NCBI GenBank assembly: GCA_035578175.1
Contig: JAQMRL010000001.1
Location: forward strand, 61,961,553-62,025,552
DNA: 64,000 nucleotides
Reading direction: 5' to 3'
From: Catonia carolina
Taxonomy: Eukaryota > Arthropoda > Insecta > Hemiptera > Achilidae
Part shown: positions 23,772 to 34,710 of the stretch, piece by piece
Layout: every line of letters begins with the position of its first letter
How positions within the stretch are numbered: position 1 is the first letter of the stretch
Made by a program: the position numbers and the translations under genes
Notes under the pieces: model-generated
Told to the model about the DNA's origin: nothing
What the model saw: the letters and a program-made list of their open reading frames with translations, nothing else
Databases searched by the model: none

Positions 23772-24166
23772 TTTTGCCCATAACGGGCAAGTGGAGTGTT
23801 AAATTAATTGCACTCTATCTGTTGGTTTTAGTGCTACAAAAAAAGTTCTGTATCTTATCACATGGTCAGCCAGTTATATGACTGAACTATTTAAGAACAG
23901 AAGAGGTAGAGATATAAAAGACACTAGTCAGAGTTATCTCCTCCGAGAGTAATGAATTTCACTACACACCCAGACTCTGTGGTTTTTGAAGTGAAGGTGT
24001 CATTTTCAGGGTGGAAAGTGGGTGCTTATCGGAGGGCCCGACAAGCTGATAATCATACTCTTTCAACTCAGTAAGGAAGGCAATAGTAAACCACCTCACT
24101 CCTCGTTTTTACTTAAAACCTCTAAAGGTTCAAACCAGCCTTTTGGCTGTTGACCTAAACAACACC
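23772..24166 (+). mobile_element. ~400-bp CAA-tailed retroposon, copy B (old)
   Basis: Flanked by an imperfect 12-bp duplication, TACCCGGGATGA (23760-23771) and TACCCAAGATGA (24167-24178). Begins TTTTGCCCATAACGGGCAAG and ends TTGACCTAAACAACA. Same layout as copy A. The small frame starts (ATG 23952, MNFTTHPDSVVFEVKVSF) but is closed by a stop after the LSTQ segment, and several missense changes separate it from copies A and C. The two mismatches between the duplications support greater age. Confidence 0.8.
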
Positions 24167-24379
24167 TACCCAAGATGAATCGCGGGCGCATATTTTCTAT
24201 CAACGGGTTGATGCGTGCGTCAAATTTTAAGTGTATTGTATTGTAAAATTTTTGTGTACTGTCGTGACGGATGGAGCGTTTAAGTTGTTGCGTTTCATTT
24301 TTTAAGTAAAAAGGGACAATGTATTATACAGTAGTTGGGAGAATTTTATTTTGTATTTCTTTTTAACGCGTTTTGTGTG

Positions 24380-24960
24380 TGACGCCTTGCAGACCCCATA
24401 GGTCCAGATCGGCTGTATGATCGCTTTGTAAATTGTAAATTAGAAGTTTGTGTTTTATGGGTAATTTTGAGTGAATGCCAAGTAAACATTTTCTTTGGTA
24501 AAATCGAGATTTAAGTTTCTGACGTGGTTTTATTACGTACGTTCTTCAAATAAGTCAGGTATCAGAGTGTTGGCCTAAGTAGCGTATAACAATGTTACGA
24601 GTCATTTCGAAAATAGTTTGGGCAATTTTGTCTCGAAGTGTAAATGTTATTTTATTTGTTTTTGTTAATTTTAATCTGTTAATGATCTGAGCCATGATTC
24701 GGTGTGTTGTATGTGAGTCTGTAATTTTTTGATGCTACAACAGGATCGTTATCTATTGGAACAAGAAACATGTCGTCGGCAAATTGATTTAATCATGGCC
24801 GTGTCTAAGATTAATGGCACATAATTTGTGCTCACTGAGTAGAGGTAAGGAACCAGAAAACTTTTCCGAAATACTCATAAATCGATTAAGACTATCGACG
24901 TATAAAATATGGTTAGCTCATCATTCAAACTGACATGAAAATACCCGTCCTCAAAAGACT
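24380..24960 (-). pseudogene. Jockey-type LINE RT fragment with FADD box
   Basis: Reverse translation shows, in order: ESFEDGYFHVSLNDELTIFY (thumb-proximal segment before the VPQGS block), an eroded PLLY region, QFADDMFLVPIDNDP (catalytic box, FADD at 24772-24783), LKLTKTNKITFTLR, then IRYLGQHSD in place of YLG..LD, LGIHSKLPIKHKLLIYN, and WTYGV (about 24394-24411). The order and spacing are those of Jockey-clade RTs. Multiple stops and shifts mean it is not functional. The VPQGS motif itself is not readable. Confidence 0.75.
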
Positions 24961-25277
24961 CTATAGGGGCCGTTCCCCATGTGCTCCGTCCCAACGGACG
25001 GGACTTTCACGCGTACGGTACGAACATATGTTTTTATTAATAAAAGGAAACTTCTGTCCGGCTGCTAAATTAAATTCATTTAAAATTGTAAAAAATAAAA
25101 ACAATTAACAATGTTACACAGTCGTCAACATTTCACGTACACACATACATACCGGGTGAGCATAAAGTCTTGCCCTGATTAAAAAAATTTATTGCAGAAT
25201 AAATGTTTGACATAATAATTTAAATTTTATGCTGTTACATAGGTTAGTGTTAATAGTTTTTTTTAAGATTACTTACA

Positions 25278-25721
25278 TTAGTAAACTTCAACGTGTGCCC
25301 CCTTGGTAGCTTGGAGAATGTCGAAGCGGTATTCCAGTTTCCGCCAGGTGTTTTGTAACATGTGTTCTGTCACAGTACCCACAGCAGCTTGTATCCTAGC
25401 CTTCAGTTCGTCAACGTCAGCAACTGGTGTGGCGAAGACTCTATCCTTGATATAGCCCCAGAAAAAAAAGTCAAGGGGAGTAATGTCTGGAGAGCGGGAT
25501 GGCCAGGGTGTTGGACCATCCCTTCCAATCCACCGATCCGGAAATGTTTCATCCAGGAAATTACGCACTATCAAAGCCCAGTGGGGCGGTGCCCCATCTT
25601 GCTGGAAAATTATCCATGGTTGATATTCTTCTAACTGTGGTGCAATGAACTGTTGCAAAACATCTAAGTAAATGTTAGCGTTAATGGTGTTTTCCGTGAT
25701 GTTTGGTGCGGCCTCATGCAT
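25278..25721 (-). pseudogene. Mariner-like transposase C-terminal half, left arm
   Basis: 147 codons on the minus strand. Transposase sequence proper begins at NTINANIYLDVLQQF; the first residues (HEAAPNI) come from reading the spacer in the wrong sense. Then follow QQDGAPPHW (second catalytic Asp), RSPDITPLDFFFWGY (third Asp), a KDRVFATPVADVDELKARIQ helix region and the C-terminus GAHVEVY. The helix-turn-helix DNA-binding domain and first catalytic Asp are absent, so the protein cannot be active. Four residues differ from the right arm (G/D, S/P, K/E, Q/R). The family is the DDE IS630-Tc1-mariner superfamily. Confidence 0.85.
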
Positions 25722-26168
25722 AATAAGGTTTTCGGGCCGTTTTTCTACACGGAAAACACCATTAACGCTAACATTTACTTAGATGTTTTGCAACAGTTCA
25801 TTGCACCACAGTTAGAAGAATATCAACCATGGATAATTTTCCAGCAAGATGGGGCACCGCCCCACTGGGCTTTGATAGTGCGTAATTTCCTGGATGAAAC
25901 ATTTCCGGATCGGTGGATTGGAAGGGATGATCCAACACCCTGGCCACCCCGCTCTCCAGATATTACTCCCCTTGACTTTTTTTTCTGGGGCTATATCAAG
26001 GATAGAGTCTTCGCCACACCAGTTGCTGACGTTGACGAACTGAAGGCTAGGATACAAGCTGCTGTGGGTACTGTGACAGAACACATGTTACAAAACACCT
26101 GGCGGGAACTGGAATACCGCTTCGACATTCTCCGAGCTACCAAGGGGGCACACGTTGAAGTTTACTAA
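25716..26168 (+). pseudogene. Mariner-like transposase C-terminal half, right arm
   Basis: 150 codons on the plus strand from an internal ATG. This arm keeps the authentic upstream context: VWCGLMHNKVFGPFFY is readable from the spacer into TENTINANIYLDVL. Catalytic Asp codons lie at 25848-25850 (QQDGAPPHW) and 25959-25961 (SPDITPLDFFFW), with 36 residues between them by my count. Ends at GAHVEVY. The N-terminal DNA-binding domain and first Asp are missing. The near-identity of the arms, with the frames still open, implies recent formation or gene conversion. Confidence 0.85.
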
Positions 26169-26439
26169 TGTAAGTAATCTTAAAAAAAACTATTAACACT
26201 AACCTATGTAACAGCATAAAATTTAAATTATTATGTCAAACAGTTATTCTGCAATAAATTTTTTTAATTAGGGCAAGACTTTATGCTCACCCGGTACATA
26301 CAAGATAACCATCACACACATTTTTATTACACGAACTTTATTTAATAACAAAGTAAACCGTCTATTTATTTAGTTAATTATGTATACAATCTACTACAGC
26401 ATTGAACACCATGCTTTAACGTAACCCCACTGTGTGTAC

Positions 26440-26755
26440 GTTGTAATCAGTTCAATTTAGAAAATTAACCAACCCAATGACCGAATGAAATGAGAATGAT
26501 ATGAATTATGTGTAAATGAGGTGTAGTCTTGTACAGACTCAGGCCGACCATTCCTGAAAGTGTATAGTTAATTGAATCACAACTATCAAAGTACACCAGT
26601 AACTACTGTCTATTCCACTGTAGTATTCAAATTCGTGTATAAGTAATTTAGTAGTAGTAAACCTTTGGTAGGATTTAAACCACAGAAACTTCGTCTTTGG
26701 ACTTAGCTGTCAAACAGCTGACTTGCGGCGAATAAACGAAACTACAAAAATTATT
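26440..26755 (-). repeat. SINE family 3, near full length
   Basis: Reverse reading starts with a tRNA-like head (GCCGCAAGTCAGCTGTTTGA, then GTGGTTTAAATCCTACC as B-box), continues with GGTGTACTTTGATAGTTGTG and GGAATGGTCGGCCTGAGTC, then CTCATTTCATTCGGTCATTG and AAATTGAACTGATT. It gives the head that the 3.0-kb copy lacks. The body is of a type I associate with hemipteran genomes, which is recollection rather than proof. Confidence 0.75.
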
Positions 26756-28055
26756 TGGCGTTTAATGAACGAACGTACATCAAAGATATACACAATTAGA
26801 CATACGCAATTACACAAGAGCTGCCATACATCTTAAATGAGAAATATCTTACATCCTAATATTATGGGAAAAGACAAATTTGGTAAAATTTCACATAAGT
26901 AGGCCCTACATATTTTTCAGACAAATCTCGTGGAACAATAAATATTAATCACATAATACAAAAATATTCTACCTGGCACTTCTTCTTTCAAATTTTAACT
27001 GTTTCTAATACTTTGTAAAAATCACTGAATTAAGATACACTCGTATGCTTAAAACAATTTACTCCGAATTGACGCTCCATAATTAACGAGAAAAAATATT
27101 CAATGACAATGAAAGTTACACTACTTTTCAATACGCGAGAGTCTCCAGCAACATTTAGTCACTTCTCCCAATATCTGTAAGCTTTTTGATTCTCACAGCG
27201 TAGAAGTCTATAGCCTACCTTGCTGTTTGAACTAGACTATTTCGTGTTTCGCGTTTTACATTAGCAACTTTCTGCTAGAACAGCATTCACTGTTCATGGA
27301 ACGTTGGTTTGACAAATAGTTATAAATGGGCTAACCGGTTAGCAAACTCTCGAATAGCAAAAATGAAGAAAGAACAACATTAAGTTCCTTTTTCTTCTTA
27401 CACGTTTCTAGTAGTGGAGCTGATATTGTGAAATGGACAAAAAAGGTTATGTTTATATTAATTGCGATTGAAAATCTGATAATTACTGATTTCAAAATTG
27501 CCCACTTGACTCTCAAAAAGTTTCAATGTCATTGATTTAACCGTATTTTTTCTACTAAAATTTTTTTAGTTAATGATGGAACGTACCTCGCAATTAATTA
27601 GTAGACAATACACAAAAGTTCTATAGTTGGAAATTTATCTAAAGAAATTTATCTAATTTAAATCACCACTATACAACTTTAAGATTTTTTCCTAAGAAAG
27701 TTACATAATCCAAATGGAGCATAGCACTTTCAGTTAACTAATTACTGTTTCAAACAAGTAGGTATGGTTTCGCTTCCATTAAAATAATTATTGCATCAAC
27801 ACTGTTAATAGAGGAGAGCGGTAGGCTAAAGGTACCAACATTTTTTAACTTAAAATATCGTGCATTCGATTCACAAATCGAACTTTTCACTTTGGGAAAA
27901 CGTTAGAATGTCAGAATAGTCGCTTGATTTTAAAACGTTTTAAATGAAACATACACCAGATAGATACACAAACTGACATAAAATAAATTATTACCATCAA
28001 AGGATTGGTTAAGTGCAAAAAGGACAGACAAGAAAATGATACTTGCTTGATATAC
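26756..28055. other. AT-rich stretch downstream of the GPCR exon
   Basis: If the receptor gene is real this is its next intron on the minus strand. I looked for a following exon beginning with the TM6 segment expected after RRTNR and found none. Short frame 27331-27516 has no support. Confidence 0.4.
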
Positions 28056-28225
28056 CTGTTGGTGCGTCTCTTTCTTTCTCGATCTGCTTCTTCTTTTCTA
28101 GTATTCTTTGAACCTGGTTTCGAACGCGCTCTATCGTTGAGCTTAAGCGACACTCTGACGTAACAAAAGGCGATAATGAAGAAAGGTAGAACAAACTGCA
28201 TTATCGCAGTTAGCAACCCATAAAC
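28056..28225 (-). CDS. Neuropeptide F (NPY-like) receptor, internal exon: TM5 and third intracellular loop
   Basis: The receptor is a class A GPCR in neuronal or gut membranes that binds neuropeptide F and normally couples to Gi. The exon has 170 bp. Acceptor: a pyrimidine-rich TTTCTTTTTGTGCAG directly before codon GTT at 28225. Donor: CAACAG followed by GTATATC at 28055. It starts in phase 0 and ends after two bases of a codon. It encodes VYGLLTAIMQFVLPFFIIAF (TM5, with the conserved Pro), CYVRVSLKLNDRARSKPG, and the basic loop KEEADRERKRRTNR, which leads into TM6 in this family. The reading is clean and G+C is higher than the flanks. I rely on the QF.LPF..I.FCY..VSLKLNDRA and RKRRTNR motifs. 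A short-NPF or other NPY-like receptor is the main alternative. TM1-4, TM6-7 and UTRs were not found in the window. Overlapping frames beyond the splice sites are intronic readthrough. Confidence 0.8.
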
Positions 28226-29563
28226 CTGCACAAAAAGAAATCAAAGTCATTGTATTACTCATCACATATAAAACACATTAAATCTATATAACATACAAAC
28301 GAAGAATAATATATATTACACTAAAAGCATAATATAAATACCTAATTCAGTTAATGTAAAACATAAAATTATAAACGAATTTTTCCTTTTCCATCATAAT
28401 ACCACTAACATAACATATTAAACATTACGATGAGACAAAATGCAAGTTGCTAAACAAATTAATTTGTAGTAATAGTTACTTCAATGAAAACATATGTAAC
28501 CAAACTTATACTTATACGTTTTTTCTTTGACACAGTAAATCTTTCATCAATTTTATTTCTAAAACTGTTAATATATAAGTAAGTAATTTTGAATTGTCTC
28601 TTGAAATACGCAATCTTCCGCGGAGACAAAAATTCTAAGAATTCTTATTTACTTTATGAGTAAAAAAAATACTGTTGTGTAAAAATGTTTTTTTATCGTA
28701 GATGTACTGCAACTAGTTACTTAAAACTAACGAACAGTTTTCTTTAGCAATATTATCCCTCCCCCCCCCCCATGTATATAATTATGCAGTTACTCACTAT
28801 AGAATAGTATAGCACTTATTTTCTAATACTACCACTTACACAGTGTTCGTTAAACATTTATTTCTTAAATCTCTAACTTAATCTAACTAAAATGTAAAAA
28901 TGTGATGAGTGTTCAAGGTTGGTTTATTACAAGCCGAGCAAATGTTTTTGCATTAATCATCCTGTTGTTTTCGATTTTTCTAGTAAATTCACGGCAAAGT
29001 AGTAAAAGTGGAATTTCAATCTCGATCAAATGAATGTTGTACCCGGTTTTTTTTTTTAATTATCGTAATGTTTAGGTTACCATTTAATGTATTGGTATGG
29101 TGTGTGAATATACCAAGATGGGAACTTGTAATTGAACGTAAAAATTTGCTTTGAAATAACTGCAGTAAGTCAATGTTGAAATCTCTAATGGTCCCACATA
29201 ATTACATCCTTTATGTTCAATTGTAATACAGATTTATAAAAAGGTTCTTGTTGTTCAGACATAATTTTGAATTTCTTATAAAAAATGATAATATTACTTA
29301 TTTAAAAACAAAATCATAAAATTCACTGCTGAATTCTGTAATATTGAAGATTTTCCTTAACTCACAGATTAAAAAAGACCTAGAGCCCAAAATTTTCAGT
29401 GTTATACACTCTACAATAACGATTCTCTAAAAAAATTAAAATAAAATAAAGACAGTTTTAAAAAACTATAGTATGGTGTGGTGAACAAAAAAATACGTGG
29501 TTGCAGTTAAAATTAATTATTAATCGGCAGATTTTCAACAAATTAATAGAATATATTTGTTTT
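28226..29563. other. AT-rich stretch upstream of the GPCR exon (probable intron)
   Basis: No exon or shared repeat recognised; an 11-base C run lies at 28761-28771. Confidence 0.4.
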
Positions 29564-29650
29564 GGTCATCAGCCAAAAGGCTTAAGGTTTAAACCTCCAG
29601 AGGTTTTACTAAGTAAAACGAAGAGTGAGGTGGTTTACTTACTAGGTGGC
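29564..29650 (-). mobile_element. ~400-bp CAA-tailed retroposon, copy E (3' end only)
   Basis: Reverse reading matches only the last ~85 bp of the family: ACCTCACTCTTCGTTTTACT, AGTAAAACCTCTGGAGG, and AAGCCTTTTGGCTGATGACC. The 5' part is missing, as expected for a 5'-truncated retrotransposed copy. The plus-strand frame 29501-29764 crossing it is a shadow. Confidence 0.75.
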
Positions 29651-31540
29651 GTCTGCTCTACAGATGATAATATCACCAAATATTTGACTCTATTCTACTT
29701 GATTGCACCGAATACTAATTATCATTTGATAATTTTTCTTCAGATAGGTGAACATGATAAATAAACCATTTAAAAGGGATATGAATAGGTACAATTTATC
29801 AGGCAATTAAAAGAAAATTTGATGAATTAAAACATATTTTATTGTCATGTGTACCCACATTTTACAGCAAATATTATAGTCTACTTGTTATAAGTGACCA
29901 AGTTAGGTATGAATATTGAAATTTTAAGATTTTGTCATACAGCCTACAGATTTTTCACTACAATGCTTGAAATCAACTCCAGTACCATTGGATTTTCCCG
30001 ATTTCACAAATTTCGTTAACTTTGATCAAGTACAGTCACTTGACTTCTACAGAAGCCAACAAACTAAAGTTGAATTGGTTTCTACTTTCCTATTTTGATA
30101 GGGTAAATAAACACCTATCCTTGTCAGTTCAGTTCACTTAATAAATTAAATATCCCTTTCGTTAAATTGACAGTGCGTAGGAGACAATATTAATACCACG
30201 TAAGTGATAAATTAATCAACTTAATTCCTAAATAATGAAAATAACGCGAGCTTTCAAGATTATTATCGAAAGTGCAAACACATTATTTTAAGTCATCTTA
30301 TAAAAAATAAATCCGGAGTGATCATTTATTAATACTTAATTACGTTTTACAGAATTGTTTTTTTAATACTATTATGTTTAACGTATGATACTTGACTTTG
30401 TTCTAGTTACCTGAACTCGGTTGTCACTTATAAATTTTTCTTGTGTGAATACAACAGAACGAGGGGATGACCTTAATCAAAAGTAAAATCATGAAAATTT
30501 TCACGGATCTAATAATTACATTAAATCCTATTTGAACTATTAACCACTACACTCTTTACAATTCCCACCAAGATTATTTCAAATTCCCGTTCTACTTAAG
30601 CACCATTTAAAAGAGGATTATACCAATCAGCAAGTATTCAACAAATGATCTATTCAAACTAATATTAAGACAATCTTAAGGGTACGCTAAACTATACCTA
30701 TATATTTCACAAATCTTCATTCCTTGAAACTGTTTTCACCTACTTTGAAGCTAAATTTAATGGAAAATCTTAACCTAAATTAAAGAAAGGTTCTATTTAA
30801 AGTATTTTATTACAAATACAGCAAGTTTGTTTAGTCAAATGTTATTTAGTCAAACCATTTGTGTTGGTATTAAATAAATGTGATAATAGTAACTATAATT
30901 TATGTTACCTAGTGTTTTTGTCAAAGCCCCTTTACATCCCTAGTTCTTTCGTAAAATCTATGATATTAGTTGTAATTAATTTTCCTTGAGAGCGTGTAAA
31001 ATCAAAATTAAATATGTATGAAATGTCTTTGAAATAGTAACAATGTAAGGGATAATGGATTCGGTATTGCATAATATTTGACAGGTGTAATTTATTGCCT
31101 GCAAATCGCCAAATTATTCAATTTTTTTTTCTAGAATTAAGTGGAAGATTCCTATAGGATCTAACATTTTACGACTATTCTTATTTACAATGTTTTTTTA
31201 TCCTTTGAGAAAGGCCTATTTACTGATAAATAAAATCAGCGGGTTTTATGGTTGGGCAGTTAGTAGTTAACAGTTGGTGATATGAAACAGAGTCGTGTCA
31301 AACTGTGTTAGTTAAGACCCGGTTTGTTGCATATGATAAAAGATCTTTTAAAATAGGTAAGTAGTTATACTATTGTTGTATTTGTACATAAGATTACTTA
31401 CTAATGAGTAACTTACATTACTTATTACGTAATTTATATTAATTTGTAAGATAATTGCGAATACAGATCCCTGTAATTGTTGGGACTTAACAGAGGAGGT
31501 TACTATCTCTAAAATAATATGTGTAATTTTCAACATTGTA
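29651..31540. other. AT-rich stretch, no gene recognised
   Basis: No coding frame or repeat with a partner in the window was found over about 1.9 kb. Confidence 0.45.
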
Positions 31541-31545
31541 ACAAC

Positions 31546-31570
31546 CTGACGAAGTGGTAAGGCCACGAAA
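31546..31570 (+). ncRNA. Hammerhead-ribozyme-like core motif
   Basis: CTGACGA (31546-31552) is followed by one extra A, a 4-bp hairpin GTGG/CCAC with a TAAGG loop, and GAAA (31567-31570). This is the CUGANGA - stem II - GAAA arrangement of hammerhead cores, known from Penelope-like and other retroelements. A short upstream stretch (GGTTAC .. GTAAC) could form stem I, but I cannot complete stem III with an obvious cleavage triplet, so activity is doubtful. No Penelope-type coding sequence is seen nearby. Confidence 0.35.
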
Positions 31571-31574
31571 GTAC

Positions 31575-32730
31575 TTTTCAATCGGTAAGTTTTCTTATTT
31601 ATACTTAAAATATTCTAGTGGCTTTTAATAATTTTATTAATAAAAAAATATCTTATATATAAATGTGAGTAAGGAATTAATTATATTTGATTTTAAATGG
31701 ACATATTTATTTTTTGTCGAAGTTAGTTTAAATCGTAGGTTTTCACATTAATTTAGTCTATTGTCTATTAAAGTAAGTAGTAATTTATTAATTGGCATTT
31801 TCTAGCAGTTTTATCCGTAATAATAAATTTAAATGATTACTTTTGTTAATAAATATATGTTACAAGTTTAAAAGGAAGTTTATCATTTATTAATGACCAG
31901 ATCCTAAAAGAATCTTGAACAAACGCAACAGTATTATAATATGACAATAGAAGAACCCTGAGTCAGGTTGGTACACACCCTAACACGGTGCAACCGGTAA
32001 ATAATAACTACCTAGATATTTTGTTATAAAAAATATAGCCAAATTTTCGAATGATGCTTTTAAATTAACAAAACATTTATGAAAAGCTTTTAATGAGTAG
32101 TAATAATCTTGTATTTTTATATATAATTTTTAAATTTTTATAATTATTTATAATTTATTATATAAAATATATATTATATTATATTTATAATCTAGAAATT
32201 TTGAAAGTTATCAATTCCATAATGTCAGTACAACCCTCTCAATGTTTTTCGTAAGGATATAAAATAATTTTAGCTTCCAATTTTATATTAATTTCTAACA
32301 TAAAAACCGAATAATATTTGGTAAAAAACGTTAAAGCTGTTTCAAGAAACTTGATTATGTTTATTATTGGTCAACCACGTTAAATCGGTCAGTACGTTAA
32401 TAGATGATTACATATCAGATAGCTCCTCGCAAATCTCAACAGCGATGATGGGTGTACCTAACGCACCCAGTAGCATAGAATAGGCTCACTCATAAAACAC
32501 AAATGTTCTCGTATTAATAGATAATTTTATTTGTTTTATTCCAGGTAAGCAGTCCATACTTCAAAATGAAATATTATTTTTGTGTAGTTTATTTTTAGTT
32601 GAATGTTTTGTATAATTTGTTAGTAAAAGAAATATTTTACCCTACTGGTAGGATAACGACATGACGTCACTAATGTTAGTTACGATGTCTTTGGCCTCCA
32701 AAATGTACTTACATGAAATTTCCGCAGCTT
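31575..32730. other. AT-rich stretch, includes nearly pure A/T tract
   Basis: The block 32100-32190 is almost only A and T, with overlapping TATATA/ATTTATAAT units. No gene recognised. Confidence 0.45.
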
Positions 32731-32740
32731 CTAACAGAAG

Positions 32741-32919
32741 CTGTCGGTCGCATTGGCGCAGTTGGTAACGTGCTCGCCTCTCATCATGGGTTCGAATCCC
32801 ATTCAGGCACGGCATCTTTTCATACGTTACACACAATCATTTCATCTTTCACCGTCTGCATTAGCAGTAATTGCAGAACAGTCGGACGTTAAACCAAAAA
32901 AAAAAAAAAAAAAAAAATT
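32741..32919 (+). repeat. tRNA-derived SINE, family 1, young copy with perfect duplication
   Basis: Flanked by the 9-bp perfect duplication TAACAGAAG (32732-32740 and 32920-32928). The head has an A box TGGCGCAGTTGG and a perfect B box GGTTCGAATCC inside a 5-bp T-stem (ATGGG/CCCAT). The acceptor arms do not pair, so it is not a functional tRNA. The body has CGGCATCTTTTCATACG and CTGCATTAGCAG, and ends in ~22 A residues. The intact pol III boxes, long A tail and perfect duplication mark the youngest-looking SINE here. Frames reported across it on both strands are shadows. Confidence 0.9.
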
Positions 32920-32929
32920 TAACAGAAGG

Positions 32930-34653
32930 TTTAGTCACTCTATCAATTAAATAAGAATAAAATTGAGAGAACTCTACCATTTATTTCCTTAAATCAAGAA
33001 GGATTGTAAGAAGCTTCATGATTAAATATGAATGCCAGAGGAAATGTTTAATCACATGGTACAAAAAAAATTCTAAAATGTCTCGTCTGCTGAAATATCT
33101 TTCCAACTTTTACAAAATTATTTATTTTGGCGATTTTGTACCGCTTATCCCATGTTTCATTATGTTACGTTATTATTCAGTATGGTTATTCAGTATTAGC
33201 TTTTCTTTCGTTTCATTCATAATTCACTTTATAAAATACGTATAAGAAATATATTTTGGTGTATGAAATAGTAATGAAAAAAATAACCTTAAATATACTC
33301 AAGTAAAAATGTTTGCGATAAGAAATGAGTTGGTTTTACGTACTTCTAGGCATAAAGCCAGAAGGAGACTGAAGAGGCGTTCTCTTGGAGTTGCCGAAAA
33401 ATAATTGTATGAAATCCTTGAATAGGAAAGCCAAACAATATACTAAAACTAACTGAGTACAAACCAATCCTTAATAGTGTACAGCGTCTACATTAACAAT
33501 TAATTTTTTGTTTCATAAACTTAAATTCTTTTTGTCATGATTTCAAAATATGTTATGAACGAACAAAAATTCAATGAAGGCTATGTTTTATTTATACAAT
33601 TGAAATATTTTCATTCAGGCCTGTGCAAGAGTATATGAGATTGGTGAAAATATATACCTAACCTATTAAATTAAATTAATTTATTAAGACACTAGAACAG
33701 TAAAAAATCATAATGTGGTGAAATTATAGAATAATAAATATAATTATTAGCGTGGATTGTACTGAAATTTAATGAAAAGTTCAATACAAACACAATATAA
33801 CATTTTGTAAACATCAGTGATGAAAGTTACTGCACAGAAATATCAAATTACAAACGCGCGACGCACCCGTTCACAAAACAGTCACAGTAGACAATTTCAC
33901 AACTAAAACCTAAAAACAATATTGTTAATGAACAAATATCAAATGGTGCATGTGTTTGTTTCACAAGTGTAATACAAAATCTAGCTGAAATGTAAACATC
34001 CAATATTGAAACAAATTTGTACTGCCATTTGTAAAACATTTCCACAGCACGTGTTTAAATGGTTCACTAGCAAAATTAATTGTTTACTAAAGAAACAGGT
34101 CGAATTGCGACAAATAACATTGAATCTATTTCACAAAAAAAAATTTAAACTGGAGGACGCATCCGTTTTCGTACTAAGTTAAAATTCGGCACATTTTTGC
34201 CACAGGGGTCGAGCAGTAAAACTAAAGCATTTCCACTTTCATCACTTGCAACTGAGAGATAAGAGGGAGTGACTACCATAAATATAAATGTATGCGATAT
34301 TTCTTTAAATACCATCCCCAATGGCTACAGTTCTGAAAATCGGTTGGAATACTCTCTAAGTAATATGCTGAAAAAGTAAAACGTGGACTGAAACGGGAAA
34401 ACCAATAAAACAATTTTATTTACTGCACCTCTTTGAGGTCATCAATAACCCTGCGTAAAAAGGGCAAAATATTCTTTGTAATAATGTAAAAGCCCGGACT
34501 ATCTGGTTAAATCGACATTTATTTTGTACGATAACTTATGTTTCAGCGTACGCGGATATGTAGGTGAGTTCACTCTCCCAGAGGTTTGATGTAAATATAA
34601 CGTAGGACCTTCATGGTGGAAAAAAAAACCTTTAAGGAAACTAGCTACGATAT
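32930..34653. other. AT-rich stretch, no gene recognised
   Basis: Short open frames (33018-33245 plus, 33848-34045 minus) are hydrophobic or low-complexity and lack family features. No shared repeat found. Confidence 0.45.
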
Positions 34654-34710
34654 TGTAACACCTAAGTTTAGGTTCATGCGGGATCTGGGTATAATATATA
34701 ATAAACTAAC
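34654..34710 (-). mobile_element. Putative LTR terminal block
   Basis: The plus strand reads TGTAACACCTAAGTTTAGG, then CATGCGGGATCTGGGTATAA. Reverse-complemented, it matches the right end of the LTR-like sequence at 6.3 kb (CCAGATCCCG ... GTGT(C/T)ACA). The LTR body would extend to higher coordinates, perhaps to 35.1 kb, but no TATA box or internal region is convincing. Confidence 0.35.

Larger units (their letters stand above)
25152..26294. mobile_element. Palindromic (fold-back) mariner-like element
   Basis: Two arms of exactly 547 bp, 25152-25698 and 25748-26294, are reverse complements with about seven substitutions (six transitions, one transversion) and no indel; a 49-bp spacer separates them. 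Both outer ends read CCGGGTGAGCATAAAG inward, and each is flanked by TA (25150-25151, 26295-26296), the target duplication of Tc1/mariner elements. Each arm carries the 3' part of a transposase gene. The spacer continues the right-arm reading (VWCGLMHNKVFGPFFY) and is not repeated on the left. So the structure looks like one 3'-half copied in inverted orientation onto itself at a CACGGAAAAC junction. With two good ends it could in principle have moved as a unit using transposase in trans. Confidence 0.9.

Noticed and set aside
25362..26084. Two 90-codon frames opposite the transposase arms
   Set aside because: Antisense shadows of the mariner-like transposase; their near-identity follows from the palindrome.
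27911..28055. Extension of the GPCR frame past the exon
   Set aside because: It lies beyond a good GT donor and loses all receptor similarity; TM6 does not follow.
28009..28194. Alternative minus-strand frame overlapping the GPCR exon
   Set aside because: A different reading frame within the same exon with no receptor motifs.
31348..31581. 77-codon minus frame across the hammerhead-like motif
   Set aside because: No domain; its N-terminal part is just the complement of the structured motif.
32749..32825. Functional tRNA gene
   Set aside because: Good A and B boxes and a T-stem, but the acceptor ends do not pair and the segment is the head of a SINE with A tail and target duplication.
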